Source: Bacillus sp. EB106-08-02-XG196 (GTDB lineage: Bacteria > Bacillota > Bacilli > Bacillales > Cytobacillaceae). From it: a DNA stretch of 60,135 nt. Positions 51,263 through 60,100 of the stretch are shown here, piece by piece. The stretch spans positions 1 to 60,135 of the forward strand of contig NZ_JABWSY010000024.1 in assembly GCF_013396335.1 (NCBI RefSeq), read 5' to 3'. Under the pieces are notes generated by a model that searched no databases, was not told the DNA's origin, and saw nothing but the letters and a program-made list of their open reading frames with translations. Positions within the stretch are counted from its first letter, which is position 1. Each line of letters starts with the position of its first letter. The translations under genes and the position numbers were made by a program.

Positions 51263-53076
51263 TATTCATATGACTTTTCTAATTCATCAATAAGTGAACC
51301 AACATATGCTACTGCTTTACGGACTGGGTCAGGTGTCGACATATCTACTCCAGCACGTTTTAGCAGCTCAAGAGGTTTCATTGTTCCACCTGAACGAAGT
51401 ACCTCCAGCCAGCGGTCAACAGCGGGCTGGCCTTCTTCCTGAATTAATTGTGCCACTGCAGTAGAAGCGGTCAATCCTGCAGAATAGGTGTATGGATACA
51501 AGCCCATGTAATAGTGAGGCTGACGCATCCAAGTTAGGCTTGCACCCTCATCGATTTCCACAGTATCCCCCCAGAACTCAGAAAGTACATTCTTAGTCAG
51601 TTCAGAAAGAGAATTAGCAGTAAGTGCTTTTCCGCTTTCAGCAAATGCATAAACCCTGCGTTGATATTCTGCCTCTAGTAAATGGGTAACAAAATTATGA
51701 TAATACGTTCCTAGCAGCTGAAGGACAACCCAGCGACGCATTTGTTTGTCTTCATTATTGGCTAAAAGGTGCTGTCCTAATAAAAGCTCATTCATGGTTG
51801 ATGGAGCTTCAATGAAATACATGGATGGACGAACATTCATGATTCTTTGTTCTTTGTTAGCCAAGTAGAAATGGCCTGCATGCCCGAATTCATGTGCCAG
51901 GGTGAAACAGCCGCGCATATTGTCCTGCCATGTAACCAAAATGTATGGGTGAGAACCATAAGGACTGGAGCAGAAGGCACCAGTGGATTTCCCAATATTG
52001 TCCGCAAGGTCTACCCATCTCTCTTTGAAGCCCTTTTCAATTATTTCACTGTATTCTGGTCCCATTACCTTTAAAGATTCCAAGATTAGTTGACTAGCTT
52101 CTTCATAGGTTGTTTCTGGGTTAAAATCAGGATCTAAGGGTGCTTTCAAATCACAAAACTTCATGACATCAAGATCTAATGCCTTTTTCTTTAACTGTGC
52201 AAATCGGCGCATATGAGGTGCCAGTTCTTTAAAAATAATCTCAATCTGGTTGTTATACATATCAAGTGTTACCCGATGCGGTTCTAAGAGCATTTGTTCA
52301 ACTGACTGATAGTTTCTTAATCGAGAAAGCGTTACTTGCTTTGTTACTTCAGCTGAATAGGCAGCTGCGATTGTGTTTCTATATTGTTTTAGTGTAGAAA
52401 CGAAAGAGTCATAGGCTTTTCTACGTGTTTCAGTATCTGCAGAAAACTCGTAGCGGTTTTCAAATAAGGCAAAGGATACCGATAATTCATTTCCCTCACT
52501 ATCAGCGATCGCGGCAAAGTCCATGTCTGCTAATTTTGCCATGTTATAAATGGTATAAGGGGCACCATGAACCTCACCTAAAGCCGCTAACACTTCTTCC
52601 GTTTCGGGTGAAAGTCGATGTTTTTTCGTTTCAAGCAGATCGAGTAAATCCTTTTGGAAAGGTTGAAGTTCCAGATTCTCTTGAAGGTATTTTTCAATAC
52701 TTCCTTCTTCTAGTGAAAGAATCTCTGAATTGATAAATGATAATGCGGCAACCATTTTTGTCCGTAATGCAGCTAATTTTGATGAATTCGCCTGATTGAC
52801 CGGATCAGTCCCATCAGCGGATTGCTTCAAGCTTGCATACGTTGCAGCTTTGACCATTTTCATAAATAGATTTTCCTGAGCAATCAAGCAAGCTAATAAC
52901 TCTTTTGAACTAGTATGTAATGTCCCTTTAAATGCCTCAATCTTTACAATATCTCTTTCAATCACTTCAAGTTCTGCTTCCCATGCCTGCTCAGAAGCAA
53001 ATAAATCATCAAGATTCCACGTTAAATCCTCTGGAACCTCTGAGCGAGTAAGTCGTTTTTCAACAGTCTTTTCCAT
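51262..53076 (-). CDS. pepF: oligoendopeptidase F (M3 family), 604 aa
   Basis: This cytoplasmic zinc peptidase degrades oligopeptides. The catalytic HEFGH (H395, E396, H399) lies in FTLAHEFGHAGHFY, with the third ligand in the following FIEAPSTMNELLL segment. The PepF N-terminal domain is present (WNLDDLFASEQAWEAE) and the substrate-gripping C-terminal QPHYYMGLYPYTYSAGL is intact. The length of about 600 aa is standard. ATG 53076 follows GGAGGAGATA; the extra 15 codons upstream are unlikely. Confidence 0.95.
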   Translation of the reverse strand: MEKTVEKRLTRSEVPEDLTWNLDDLFASEQAWEAELEVIERDIVKIEAFKGTLHTSSKELLACLIAQENLFMKMVKAATYASLKQSADGTDPVNQANSSKLAALRTKMVAALSFINSEILSLEEGSIEKYLQENLELQPFQKDLLDLLETKKHRLSPETEEVLAALGEVHGAPYTIYNMAKLADMDFAAIADSEGNELSVSFALFENRYEFSADTETRRKAYDSFVSTLKQYRNTIAAAYSAEVTKQVTLSRLRNYQSVEQMLLEPHRVTLDMYNNQIEIIFKELAPHMRRFAQLKKKALDLDVMKFCDLKAPLDPDFNPETTYEEASQLILESLKVMGPEYSEIIEKGFKERWVDLADNIGKSTGAFCSSPYGSHPYILVTWQDNMRGCFTLAHEFGHAGHFYLANKEQRIMNVRPSMYFIEAPSTMNELLLGQHLLANNEDKQMRRWVVLQLLGTYYHNFVTHLLEAEYQRRVYAFAESGKALTANSLSELTKNVLSEFWGDTVEIDEGASLTWMRQPHYYMGLYPYTYSAGLTASTAVAQLIQEEGQPAVDRWLEVLRSGGTMKPLELLKRAGVDMSTPDPVRKAVAYVGSLIDELEKSYE

Positions 53077-53147
53077 AAATATCTCCTCCTGGTTTTCCTT
53101 CGTGTCTCTAAGTAATATCATATATTATTTGAAAATTATAGCAACTA

Positions 53148-53188
53148 AAAAAATGGAGTCATACCGTTTAAGGTTTGACTCCATTTTT
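53148..53188 (-). terminator. intrinsic terminator of rluF
   Basis: AATGGAGTCA...TGACTCCATT stem with a long A-run on the left (T-run on the - strand) directly after the rluF stop. Confidence 0.85.
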
Positions 53189-53913
53189 CACCATTCTCTT
53201 GGTTCATAATTAAGATCACTAAATAATTGATTCTTTTCTTTCTTCGTTAAATCTCTCCATTGACCAATAGGGAGGCTGTCCAAGTTTATATTCATAATCC
53301 GAATTCTCTGGAGACGAACAACGGAATAACCGAGTGCTGAGCACATTCGTCGAATTTGACGATTTAACCCTTGCGTCAAAATAATCTTAAAAACATACCT
53401 AGATAATTGCTCTACCTTACATGGAAGAGTTTTCGTATCAAGGATGCTAACTCCTTCTGACATCTTCTTTAAAAACTCCGAAGTAATCGGCTTATCCACC
53501 GTAACGATATATTCCTTTTCATGCTTATTCTCCGCACGAAGTATTTCATTAACAATATCTCCATCATTCGTTAAGAGGATTAATCCGTCTGAATCTTTAT
53601 CTAATCTTCCAATGTTAAAAATTCGAAGCGGATGGTTCACTAAATCAACGATATTACCTTTGATATGTCGTTCAGTTGTGCTTGTAATCCCAACAGGTTT
53701 ATTAAGGGCGATATAAACATTATTTTTGGCTACCCTAATGGTTTCCCCGTTTACACGAACCACATCACCAGGCTCTACCTGACTGCCAACCTTAGCCACT
53801 TTTCCATTAATTGTGACTCTTCCTTCGTCTATCCATTTATCTGCACCGCGCCTTGAGGTTTTTCCGGATTCAGATATAAATTTATTTAATCGCAGGTTAA
53901 ACACATCCTTCAT
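53188..53913 (-). CDS. rluF: 23S rRNA pseudouridine synthase, RluF type, 241 aa
   Basis: An N-terminal S4 RNA-binding domain (RLNKFISESGKTSRRGADKWID, residues 8-30, with GDVVRVNG) precedes an RsuA/RluF catalytic domain. The catalytic Asp is in GRLDKDSDGLILLTNDGD. The family motifs KPVGITSTTE and LTQGLNRQIRRMCSALGY are present. By similarity to RluF it converts one or two uridines near position 2604 of 23S rRNA into pseudouridine. The ribosome site before ATG 53913 is weak. Monocistronic. Confidence 0.9.
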   Translation of the reverse strand: MKDVFNLRLNKFISESGKTSRRGADKWIDEGRVTINGKVAKVGSQVEPGDVVRVNGETIRVAKNNVYIALNKPVGITSTTERHIKGNIVDLVNHPLRIFNIGRLDKDSDGLILLTNDGDIVNEILRAENKHEKEYIVTVDKPITSEFLKKMSEGVSILDTKTLPCKVEQLSRYVFKIILTQGLNRQIRRMCSALGYSVVRLQRIRIMNINLDSLPIGQWRDLTKKEKNQLFSDLNYEPREW

Positions 53914-54102
53914 TTCGTCGAATATGTTCTTAGAATACTTAACTGCTAGCTTAATTTCAAGGTTTAGCCTACTTTAATGTTTCCTAATCCCAACTTTTTT
54001 TCATACCTGATATATATTTCGAACAGGGGAAAAAGGTTTCTCTAGACCCACTAGATGTTTTTGTTCGATAATATAGATGAAGATATAAAGTGGGTGAGGA
54101 AA

Positions 54103-54975
54103 ATGATTGAAGAACAAGGATTTTTGGATTTAAAAAGGGGAGAACGCGGAGCTATTATAAGTATTATTGTCTATATATGTTTGTCTGTATTAAAACTAAC
54201 CGTAGGATTTATAGCAAATTCAGAGGCATTGAAAGCAGATGGTTTGAATAACGTAACCGATATTGTTGCATCGCTTGCTGTTCTTATAGGTCTTAAACTA
54301 TCGCAAAGGCCTGCAGATGATGACCACCCTTATGGACACTGGAAAGCAGAAACCGTAGCTTCTATGGTCGCATCCTTTATCATGATGGCAGTGGGACTCA
54401 AAGTTGCCTACGACGCTATTTTTAGTATTTTTTACGCACAAAAGGAATCTCCAGACGTAATCTCTGCATGGACGGGACTATTTTGTGCTTTCGTAATGTA
54501 CTTTGTATACCGATATAATAAGAAACTTGCAACAGAAATAAATAGCCAATCCGTCATGGCCGCAGCTAAGGATAATCTTTCTGATGCATGGGTAAGCGTC
54601 GGCACGTTCATTGGTATTATCGGTGCACAATTTGGTTTGCCGTGGCTGGATCCTTTAGCCGCTGTAATAGTAGGATTCCTCATTTGTAAAACTGCCTGGG
54701 ACATTTTTAAAGAAGCCTCTCTTTATTTAACAGATGGTTTTGATGAAAAGGAAATAGAAGTATATAAACAGACCATCCATCATTGTCAGGGTGTAAAGGG
54801 TGTGAAAGAAATTAAAGCAAGAAATTACGGGAATAACGTTGTTGTTGACGTTGTCATCCTTGTTAATTCCACATTAGATGTTAAAAATGCCCATGATATT
54901 GCTACAAAAGTAGAAGATGAATTAATAGCAAAACACAAGGTTTATGATGTACATGTTCATGTTGAACCAAAATAA
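54103..54975 (+). CDS. CDF-family cation exporter with manganese-type signature, 290 aa
   Basis: This cation diffusion facilitator has six membrane helices and a cytoplasmic C-terminal domain (ENELIAKH-like end: VEDELIAKHKVYDVHVHVEP). The metal site in helix 2 reads N49-x3-D53 (ADGLNNVTD) and in helix 5 D157-x3-D161 (KDNLSD). Zinc exporters normally show DxxxD and HxxxD, while NxxxD with DxxxD marks Mn2+ exporters such as MntE and MneS. HPYGH between helices 2 and 3 is conserved. ATG 54103 follows GGGTGAGG. It is monocistronic or co-transcribed with the thioesterase gene 57 bp downstream. Confidence 0.88.
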   Translation: MIEEQGFLDLKRGERGAIISIIVYICLSVLKLTVGFIANSEALKADGLNNVTDIVASLAVLIGLKLSQRPADDDHPYGHWKAETVASMVASFIMMAVGLKVAYDAIFSIFYAQKESPDVISAWTGLFCAFVMYFVYRYNKKLATEINSQSVMAAAKDNLSDAWVSVGTFIGIIGAQFGLPWLDPLAAVIVGFLICKTAWDIFKEASLYLTDGFDEKEIEVYKQTIHHCQGVKGVKEIKARNYGNNVVVDVVILVNSTLDVKNAHDIATKVEDELIAKHKVYDVHVHVEPK

Positions 54976-55032
54976 TGACATTTATAGATCGTAATTGATA
55001 TGTTATAATTTTCTGAAAAGGGGGAATATAGC

Positions 55033-55518
55033 ATGGTTGAAAAAGTACATAATGCAATTCAAGATGAATATCCGGATGATTTTGCCTGGTGTTATGGCTG
55101 TGGCAGATTAAATCAGGAAGGGCACCATTTCCGGACAGGCTGGCTAGGAGAAAAAACAGTAACCATTTATTTACCAGAACCCGAGCATATCGCACTTCCG
55201 GGATTTGTTTATGGAGGCGTCGTTGCCTCTCTTATTGATTGTCATGGTACAGGGTCAGCCTCTTTAGCTTTACGCAAAAAGAATGAGTGTGAGGCAGAAG
55301 AAGGAACTGAGCCGCCTAGATTTGTAACCGCTTCATTGAAGGTTGACTTTGTTAAACCGACACCCCACGGAGTACCTCTAAAGGCCATTGGAGTCGTTCA
55401 TGAGATACACCCTAAGAAATTCAAGGTGGAGACAGAGGTATTTGCCAATAATGTAGTTTGTGCCCGAGGCGAGGTAATTGCCGTAGTTATGCCAAATACT
55501 TTTTTTAAACAAGAATAA
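55033..55518 (+). CDS. PaaI-like hotdog-fold thioesterase, 161 aa
   Basis: A hotdog domain shows the acyl-CoA thioesterase signature GFVYGGVVASLIDCHGTGSA (about residues 55-75), with the catalytic Asp, and VKPTPHGVPLKAIG in the second half. The N-terminus has two cysteines in CYGCGRLNQEGH, a small motif seen in some PaaI-like proteins that may bind metal. It hydrolyses an acyl-CoA thioester of unknown identity. AAGGGGGAA precedes the ATG. Confidence 0.88.
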   Translation: MVEKVHNAIQDEYPDDFAWCYGCGRLNQEGHHFRTGWLGEKTVTIYLPEPEHIALPGFVYGGVVASLIDCHGTGSASLALRKKNECEAEEGTEPPRFVTASLKVDFVKPTPHGVPLKAIGVVHEIHPKKFKVETEVFANNVVCARGEVIAVVMPNTFFKQE

Positions 55519-55520
55519 AA

Positions 55521-55563
55521 CAAAAAAAGGAAGGAGTTTTTAATATGCTCCATTCCTTTTTTT
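55521..55563. terminator. bidirectional intrinsic terminator
   Basis: AAAAAAAGGA.GGAG...CTCC.TCCTTTTTTT hairpin, symmetrical A- and T-runs, between converging genes. Confidence 0.88.
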
Positions 55564-55565
55564 GT

Positions 55566-55868
55566 CTAATTTTTTCTTCTGATTTTAAATACCCCCATAT
55601 TATTTCCATCCCAGCCCCTTGAGATGATATGATTACCACTTATCGTGTCGTATAGTTTAACATTGTTATGCCCAGATGTATTTGAGCTTTTTTTCGGGGG
55701 ATGAACTATTTCTTCTTCCTCTTCAATCTTAATAGGACTAATTTCTATATCTTTACTTAGGGATTTTCTGTTCCGTGGTCCTGCGCCCCAGAACTTAAAA
55801 GAATCAAATATAGACTCCTTACGTTCTTTTGCGGGTGTTTGATTGTTGTCTGCTGTTAAATCTCCCAT
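55566..55868 (-). CDS. hypothetical protein, 100 aa
   Basis: I do not recognise this protein. It is polar and probably partly disordered, with an acidic run (IKIEEEEEIVHPP, about 49-61) and a basic end (GVFKIRRKN). A short patch near the end (LYDTISGNHIISRGWDGNN) could be a small folded part. There is no signal peptide. GGAGGTG precedes ATG 55868; the longer frame to 55931 lacks a site. Function is unknown. Confidence 0.65.
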   Translation of the reverse strand: MGDLTADNNQTPAKERKESIFDSFKFWGAGPRNRKSLSKDIEISPIKIEEEEEIVHPPKKSSNTSGHNNVKLYDTISGNHIISRGWDGNNMGVFKIRRKN

Positions 55869-56024
55869 TGTTGCACCTCCAGTAGTTTTTAAAGCAGTAA
55901 CGAACTGCTCCTCCTCAAAATAGTAAAACAATCCATTGTTTTTACTAATTTACGTAAAACTACCTAGAAATGCATGGGTAAATGCTTAGTCTAAAAAATT
56001 CTAATATTCATAACGGAGATTTTT

Positions 56025-56948
56025 TTAGTTTTCTTCTTCATGATCTTCCTTCAGATGTTGAAAGAAGGCAGTTATGATTTGTTTTAGCTGTTGCAGTTCT
56101 TTTTCCCAAATGAAACCTGGGTTGTTTTGCAGTGATTGTAAGGCGCTTTCGATTAGAAATTTCCTTGGTTCTCTGGTGTGAAGGATTTCTTCTTGGATGA
56201 AATCCAGCAGTTCATGATACTTTTCTTGGTCCTGTTTATCTTGAAAGTGTTTTGTGATGCAATTTCTCATTGGACCCACGATTTTATAAAATTGATCAAT
56301 CAATTCATGATTATTTTTCTGCAGCCCCGGAAGCCATTTTTCCAAGAGCTCAGGTTGGTGCAATTGTTCATCAGATTCAGCTACTTCGTCAACCATTTTA
56401 ACTAAACGATTCACACTATATCTAACGACAGTGCTAATTTTCTCATTTGAATCAGTTGCCAAGCGATTGTATTGGAGGTTGTTCTGCATGAGTCCCTGAA
56501 ACATAATGGCACAATCAAATAAGTATGGTTTATTTTTTTCACCGAAGATATCAATAAACCTGCTAAACATCCATCTTAGTGAACGTAATCGTGCGATGCG
56601 GATATATTGTTTCAGATCTGCATCATTCGTTGACATTACTTCCTCGTAGAGAGCAATTAACTTATTTTTTCTATTTGAAAGCATTTGCATTTCTAATTGT
56701 TTAATAAAGACCTCAATATCTGAAGGGCTTTTCCCAATTAATAAATCATTTCTTTCCTTTTGAACTTTTTTATAAACTGCTTTATAAATGGCGATTAATA
56801 ATTCGCTTTTAGATGAGAAGTATTTGTAAAAAGTCCCTTTGGAGATCCCGCTAAAATCTAAAATATCTTGAATCGATGTTGCTTGAAATCCTTTTTCAAT
56901 AAATAATTGATGAGCTTTATTAATAACATGCTGTTTCCGATCATTCAT
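56025..56948 (-). CDS. TetR-family regulator, 307 aa, divergent from an MFS pump
   Basis: A TetR HTH lies at residues about 5-50: INKAHQLFIEKGFQATSIQDIL, then SGISKGTFYKYFSSKSELL. The ligand domain is unusually long (about 255 residues against the usual 140-150), helical, with a C-terminal extension rich in Gln and Glu. Position and divergence point to local control of the adjacent MFS exporter and of itself through repeats in the shared region. ATG 56948 follows AGGTGAT; upstream codons are not in a plausible start context. Confidence 0.88.
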   Translation of the reverse strand: MNDRKQHVINKAHQLFIEKGFQATSIQDILDFSGISKGTFYKYFSSKSELLIAIYKAVYKKVQKERNDLLIGKSPSDIEVFIKQLEMQMLSNRKNKLIALYEEVMSTNDADLKQYIRIARLRSLRWMFSRFIDIFGEKNKPYLFDCAIMFQGLMQNNLQYNRLATDSNEKISTVVRYSVNRLVKMVDEVAESDEQLHQPELLEKWLPGLQKNNHELIDQFYKIVGPMRNCITKHFQDKQDQEKYHELLDFIQEEILHTREPRKFLIESALQSLQNNPGFIWEKELQQLKQIITAFFQHLKEDHEEEN

Positions 56949-56968
56949 TTTATCACCTATAATCCTTA

Positions 56969-57073
56969 ATATACTACCTGTATAAAAATATACTACAATA
57001 TAAAGAATAGTATTACAAACCCATAATTTTGTAGTATTTTTTGATTGCAAAAAATGAACTGTCGGTATATTAT
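56969..57073. promoter_or_regulatory. shared control region of tetR and the MFS gene
   Basis: TATACTAC occurs twice (56970-56977 and 56989-56996), and its inverse GTAGTAT lies at 57031-57037; these are candidate TetR operator half sites. The likely MFS promoter is TTGCAA (57045-57050), 17-bp spacer, TATTAT (57068-57073). Confidence 0.5.
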
Positions 57074-57135
57074 TAATAAAGCGTGAAACACAGGTATAAA
57101 AAAATGTACAAAGGGTTTATAGGGGGTATTTAAAC

Positions 57136-58665
57136 ATGGAACACAGTAAAAATGAAACAAAACGTCCCCCATACGGGATTATTGTAATCCTGATGATTGG
57201 GGCATTTATTGCTTTTTTAAATAACACTTTACTTAATATTGCACTTCCATCCATAATGGCTGACTTAGAAGTAGATGCTTCAACTGTGCAATGGTTGACA
57301 ACTGGATTCATGTTAGTAAATGGAATATTAATACCAACTACCGCTTTTTTAATTCAAAAATATTCTGTACGAAAACTTTTCTTAGTTGCCATGGGCTTAT
57401 TTACTGTAGGAACCATCCTTGCTGGGATGGCACATGTATTTCCGGTTTTACTAACAGGCAGGATGACGCAGGCAGCGGGTTCAGCGATTATGATGCCACT
57501 TTTAATGAATGTCATGTTAGTAAGCTTCCCTATTGAAAAAAGAGGAGCAGCAATGGGGATTTTTGGATTAGTTTTAATGGGGGCACCTGCAATTGGACCA
57601 ACATTATCTGGTTGGTTAATAGAAAACTATGACTGGAGAATGTTGTTCCACTTTGTAACACCAATTGCAGTAATTGTTCTATTAATCGGCTTCTTCTTAT
57701 TAAAGGATAAAAAAGAAAAAGTTAATATTCAACTTGATTTCTTATCTGTTTTACTTACTAGCGTGGGCTTTGGCGGCTTACTTTATGGGTTCAGTTCAGC
57801 TGGAAAGCAAGGCTGGGACAGTCCACAAGTTTATTTGACGATTGCGATAGGAGCTATTTCATTGCTAGTGTCTATTTTACGTCAACTAAAACAAGATCAG
57901 CCGATGCTTAATTATAGGATCTTTAAGTTCCCAATGTTTGCTTTATCGTCTGTTATCTCAATGGTACTTACGATGGCCATGTTTTCGGGGATGCTTTTGC
58001 TGCCGATTTATGTTCAAACGGTACGCGGCATATCTCCATTTGATGCAGGGCTAATGATGCTGCCAGGAGCAATCATTATGGCGCTTATGTCACCAATTAC
58101 CGGTAAACTATTCGACAAATTTGGCGGACGTCTTTTAGCAATAACTGGCTTAGTCATCACGGTGGTAACAAGCTATCTTTTCAGCCAATTAACACTAGAG
58201 ACAACGTATACTCAATTACTGCTTTTATTCTCAGTCCGTATGTTTGGGATGTCAATGGTGATGATGCCAGTTTCTACAAACGGGTTAAACCAATTGCCTG
58301 CGCGTTTTTACCCACACGGTACTGCCATGAACAATACACTTCAGCAAGTATCTGGAGCAATCGGAACAGCATTATTGGTAACCATTATGGCAAACCGTAC
58401 GGAGTCAAAGGCTATCGAGCTTGGTGAAGCAGCTATGGCAAACTTGACTGAGCAGCCAACGGCAGCAGCACTAGCCGAAATGCAGCGGCAAATCCTGATG
58501 AGCGCAACATTAGATGGTATAAATTTCGCCTTTTTCGTATCCACCTTTATTGCTGCTGTTGCACTTATCCTTGCTTTCTTTATGAAACGTGCGAAACAAG
58601 CAGAAGATAATATAGAAGAAAATCCAGCAGGGAAAAAGGTAGTTAATAAACTTGTAGAAAATTAA
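57136..58665 (+). CDS. MFS drug-efflux transporter, DHA2 (EmrB/QacA) type, 509 aa
   Basis: About 14 membrane helices with DHA2 hallmarks: the N-terminal NTLLNIALPSIMADLEVDA, WLTTGFMLVNGILIPTTAFL, then GRMTQAAGSAIMMPLLMNVM (motif C region) and FGLVLMGAPAIGPTLSGWLI. The C-terminal half has SPITGKLFDKFGGR. It exports drugs or toxic compounds using the proton gradient. The C-terminal tail is polar. AGGGGGTA precedes the ATG. The divergent TetR gene is the presumed regulator. Confidence 0.92.
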   Translation: MEHSKNETKRPPYGIIVILMIGAFIAFLNNTLLNIALPSIMADLEVDASTVQWLTTGFMLVNGILIPTTAFLIQKYSVRKLFLVAMGLFTVGTILAGMAHVFPVLLTGRMTQAAGSAIMMPLLMNVMLVSFPIEKRGAAMGIFGLVLMGAPAIGPTLSGWLIENYDWRMLFHFVTPIAVIVLLIGFFLLKDKKEKVNIQLDFLSVLLTSVGFGGLLYGFSSAGKQGWDSPQVYLTIAIGAISLLVSILRQLKQDQPMLNYRIFKFPMFALSSVISMVLTMAMFSGMLLLPIYVQTVRGISPFDAGLMMLPGAIIMALMSPITGKLFDKFGGRLLAITGLVITVVTSYLFSQLTLETTYTQLLLLFSVRMFGMSMVMMPVSTNGLNQLPARFYPHGTAMNNTLQQVSGAIGTALLVTIMANRTESKAIELGEAAMANLTEQPTAAALAEMQRQILMSATLDGINFAFFVSTFIAAVALILAFFMKRAKQAEDNIEENPAGKKVVNKLVEN

Positions 58666-58671
58666 TAGGAT

Positions 58672-58711
58672 ACTTCACGTCTAAACTCTAATTGGGTTTA
58701 GGCGTCTTTCT
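58672..58711 (+). terminator. intrinsic terminator of the MFS gene
   Basis: CGTCTAAAC...GTTTAGGCG stem followed by TCTTTCTT. Confidence 0.75.
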
Positions 58712-58788
58712 TATACTGTAAAATTTGCTTTTTTATTTAACATGACTCTATAGTAAAAGTGGGATTACCTATAATAGGAGGGCGTCAA

Positions 58789-59262
58789 ATGGAAAATAAA
58801 GAAAACGGGAATTTTACTGATGCTTATATTGAACGTTGCAGCAAGGAAACTGAAACGATGATTGCCAATGAATCATCCAGTTTTTTAAAACAGCCAATTA
58901 CGTATTTAAAAGAACATAAAAACGAATTTATTTATGTGGAGTCAACTTTGTTTGAACAGATTGGTGTTGAGGGTGTGTCACTGGAGGTTGATGATGTTTT
59001 TGGTACATATGATGTCATGCTGGGTTTAAAGCTTCAAAAGAAGTATGAGAAAATGTTAAAGGACCAGCTCAATAACTCTTTACAGGGCGATGAGGCAAAA
59101 TTTGATTTAATGTTTAGCCATGATGATGGCCTTTGGGATTTGAATTTTGCCTTAAATTATGTAGATGGTTATACAGAGAATCTGTCTATTCATGAGGCCT
59201 TTCAGTTAATCCATCAGTTTTTAAATACTTTAGTTCATACAATTAAACAAACAACCAGCTGA
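58789..59262 (+). CDS. hypothetical protein, 157 aa
   Basis: I do not recognise this soluble, acidic protein of mixed alpha/beta character. It has a charged N-terminal helix (MENKENGNFTDAYIERC), a central strand-rich part (VEGVSLEVDDVFGTYDVML) and a C-terminal helix (SIHEAFQLIHQFLNTLV). There are no catalytic motifs and no signal peptide. It is of a type common as uncharacterised cytoplasmic proteins in Bacillus. ATG 58789 follows AGGAGGGCG. It has its own terminator. Confidence 0.7.
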   Translation: MENKENGNFTDAYIERCSKETETMIANESSSFLKQPITYLKEHKNEFIYVESTLFEQIGVEGVSLEVDDVFGTYDVMLGLKLQKKYEKMLKDQLNNSLQGDEAKFDLMFSHDDGLWDLNFALNYVDGYTENLSIHEAFQLIHQFLNTLVHTIKQTTS

Positions 59263-59277
59263 TATGCTGGTTGTTTC
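59248..59277 (+). terminator. intrinsic terminator
   Basis: AACAACCAGC tgatat GCTGGTTGTT stem overlapping the stop codon, followed by a short T-run (TTC). Confidence 0.75.
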
Positions 59278-59331
59278 ACTGCTTGGAGGACCCGCAGGAT
59301 TAACAAAGCGATTGTTAGAGAGGAGATTTTT

Positions 59332-60021
59332 ATGAGTTCAAGTAAAAAATCGGCACTTGTTCTTGGAGCAACGGGTCTTATTGGAAAAGAACTGGTGAAG
59401 ATATTGAATGAGTCAGCTCAATATGAAAAAATATTGTTGTTGGTTCGGAGACCAATTGAACTTGAATCTAAAATATGTGAAGAGCATATCGTTAACTTCA
59501 ATGAACTACATAAGTATCATCACTTATTTAAAGTGTCAGATGTTTTCTGCTGCTTGGGTACGACGATTAAAGTAGCGAAGACAAAGGAAGCTTTTCGTAA
59601 AGTAGATTATGAATATCCTGTTGAGGCTGCAAAATTAGCAAAGGAAAATGGTGCTGAAAAGTTTCTAATTGTAAGTTCCATGGGGGCAGAGCCCAAGTCA
59701 TATTTCTTTTACAGTCGAGTAAAAGGGGATGTTGAGGAAACTCTGTCTAAGTTAAACTTACCTTCACTACATATTTTCAGACCTTCATTATTGTTAGGGA
59801 AGCGAGAAGAGTTTCGGTTTGGAGAGAAACTCGCAGAAAAGGCTAGTGGGGTAATGAACAAGCTAATGGTAGGTCCACTTCGTCCTTATCGAGGGATACA
59901 AGCAAGGAAGGTTGCTGCTGCGATGGCTTTTGTGGCGCAGTCAAATAAAAAAGGGAATAACGTTTATCTTTCACATGAGATTGATTCAATGGTTGGGTTT
60001 TCAGAATGGAGAAAGGTATAA
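59332..60021 (+). CDS. atypical SDR / NAD(P)H-binding oxidoreductase, TIP30-like, 229 aa
   Basis: A Rossmann domain begins SALVLGATGLIGKELVKIL (residues 8-26, GxxGxxG) and continues with LLVRRPIEL, DVFCCLGTTIKVAKTKEAFRKVD, FLIVSSMGA and the YFFYSRVKGDVE active-site-like Y-x3-K. Bacterial proteins of this kind resemble human TIP30/HTATIP2 atypical SDRs and bind NADP. The substrate is unknown. AGAGGAGA precedes the ATG. The strong double hairpin after it closes the unit. Confidence 0.88.
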   Translation: MSSSKKSALVLGATGLIGKELVKILNESAQYEKILLLVRRPIELESKICEEHIVNFNELHKYHHLFKVSDVFCCLGTTIKVAKTKEAFRKVDYEYPVEAAKLAKENGAEKFLIVSSMGAEPKSYFFYSRVKGDVEETLSKLNLPSLHIFRPSLLLGKREEFRFGEKLAEKASGVMNKLMVGPLRPYRGIQARKVAAAMAFVAQSNKKGNNVYLSHEIDSMVGFSEWRKV

Positions 60022-60028
60022 GCTGAAT

Positions 60029-60100
60029 AAAAGGAATCATTCAAAAACGAATGATTCCTCAGATTGTCGAGAAAGGGTATCTTTCTCGGCAATTTTTTAT
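60029..60100 (+). terminator. double hairpin terminator
   Basis: First stem GGAATCATTC aaaaac GAATGATTCC (60033-60058). Second stem ATTG.CGAGAAAG ggtat CTTTCTCG.CAAT (60063-60093), followed by TTTTTTATTTT. The second is the terminator proper. Confidence 0.88.
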
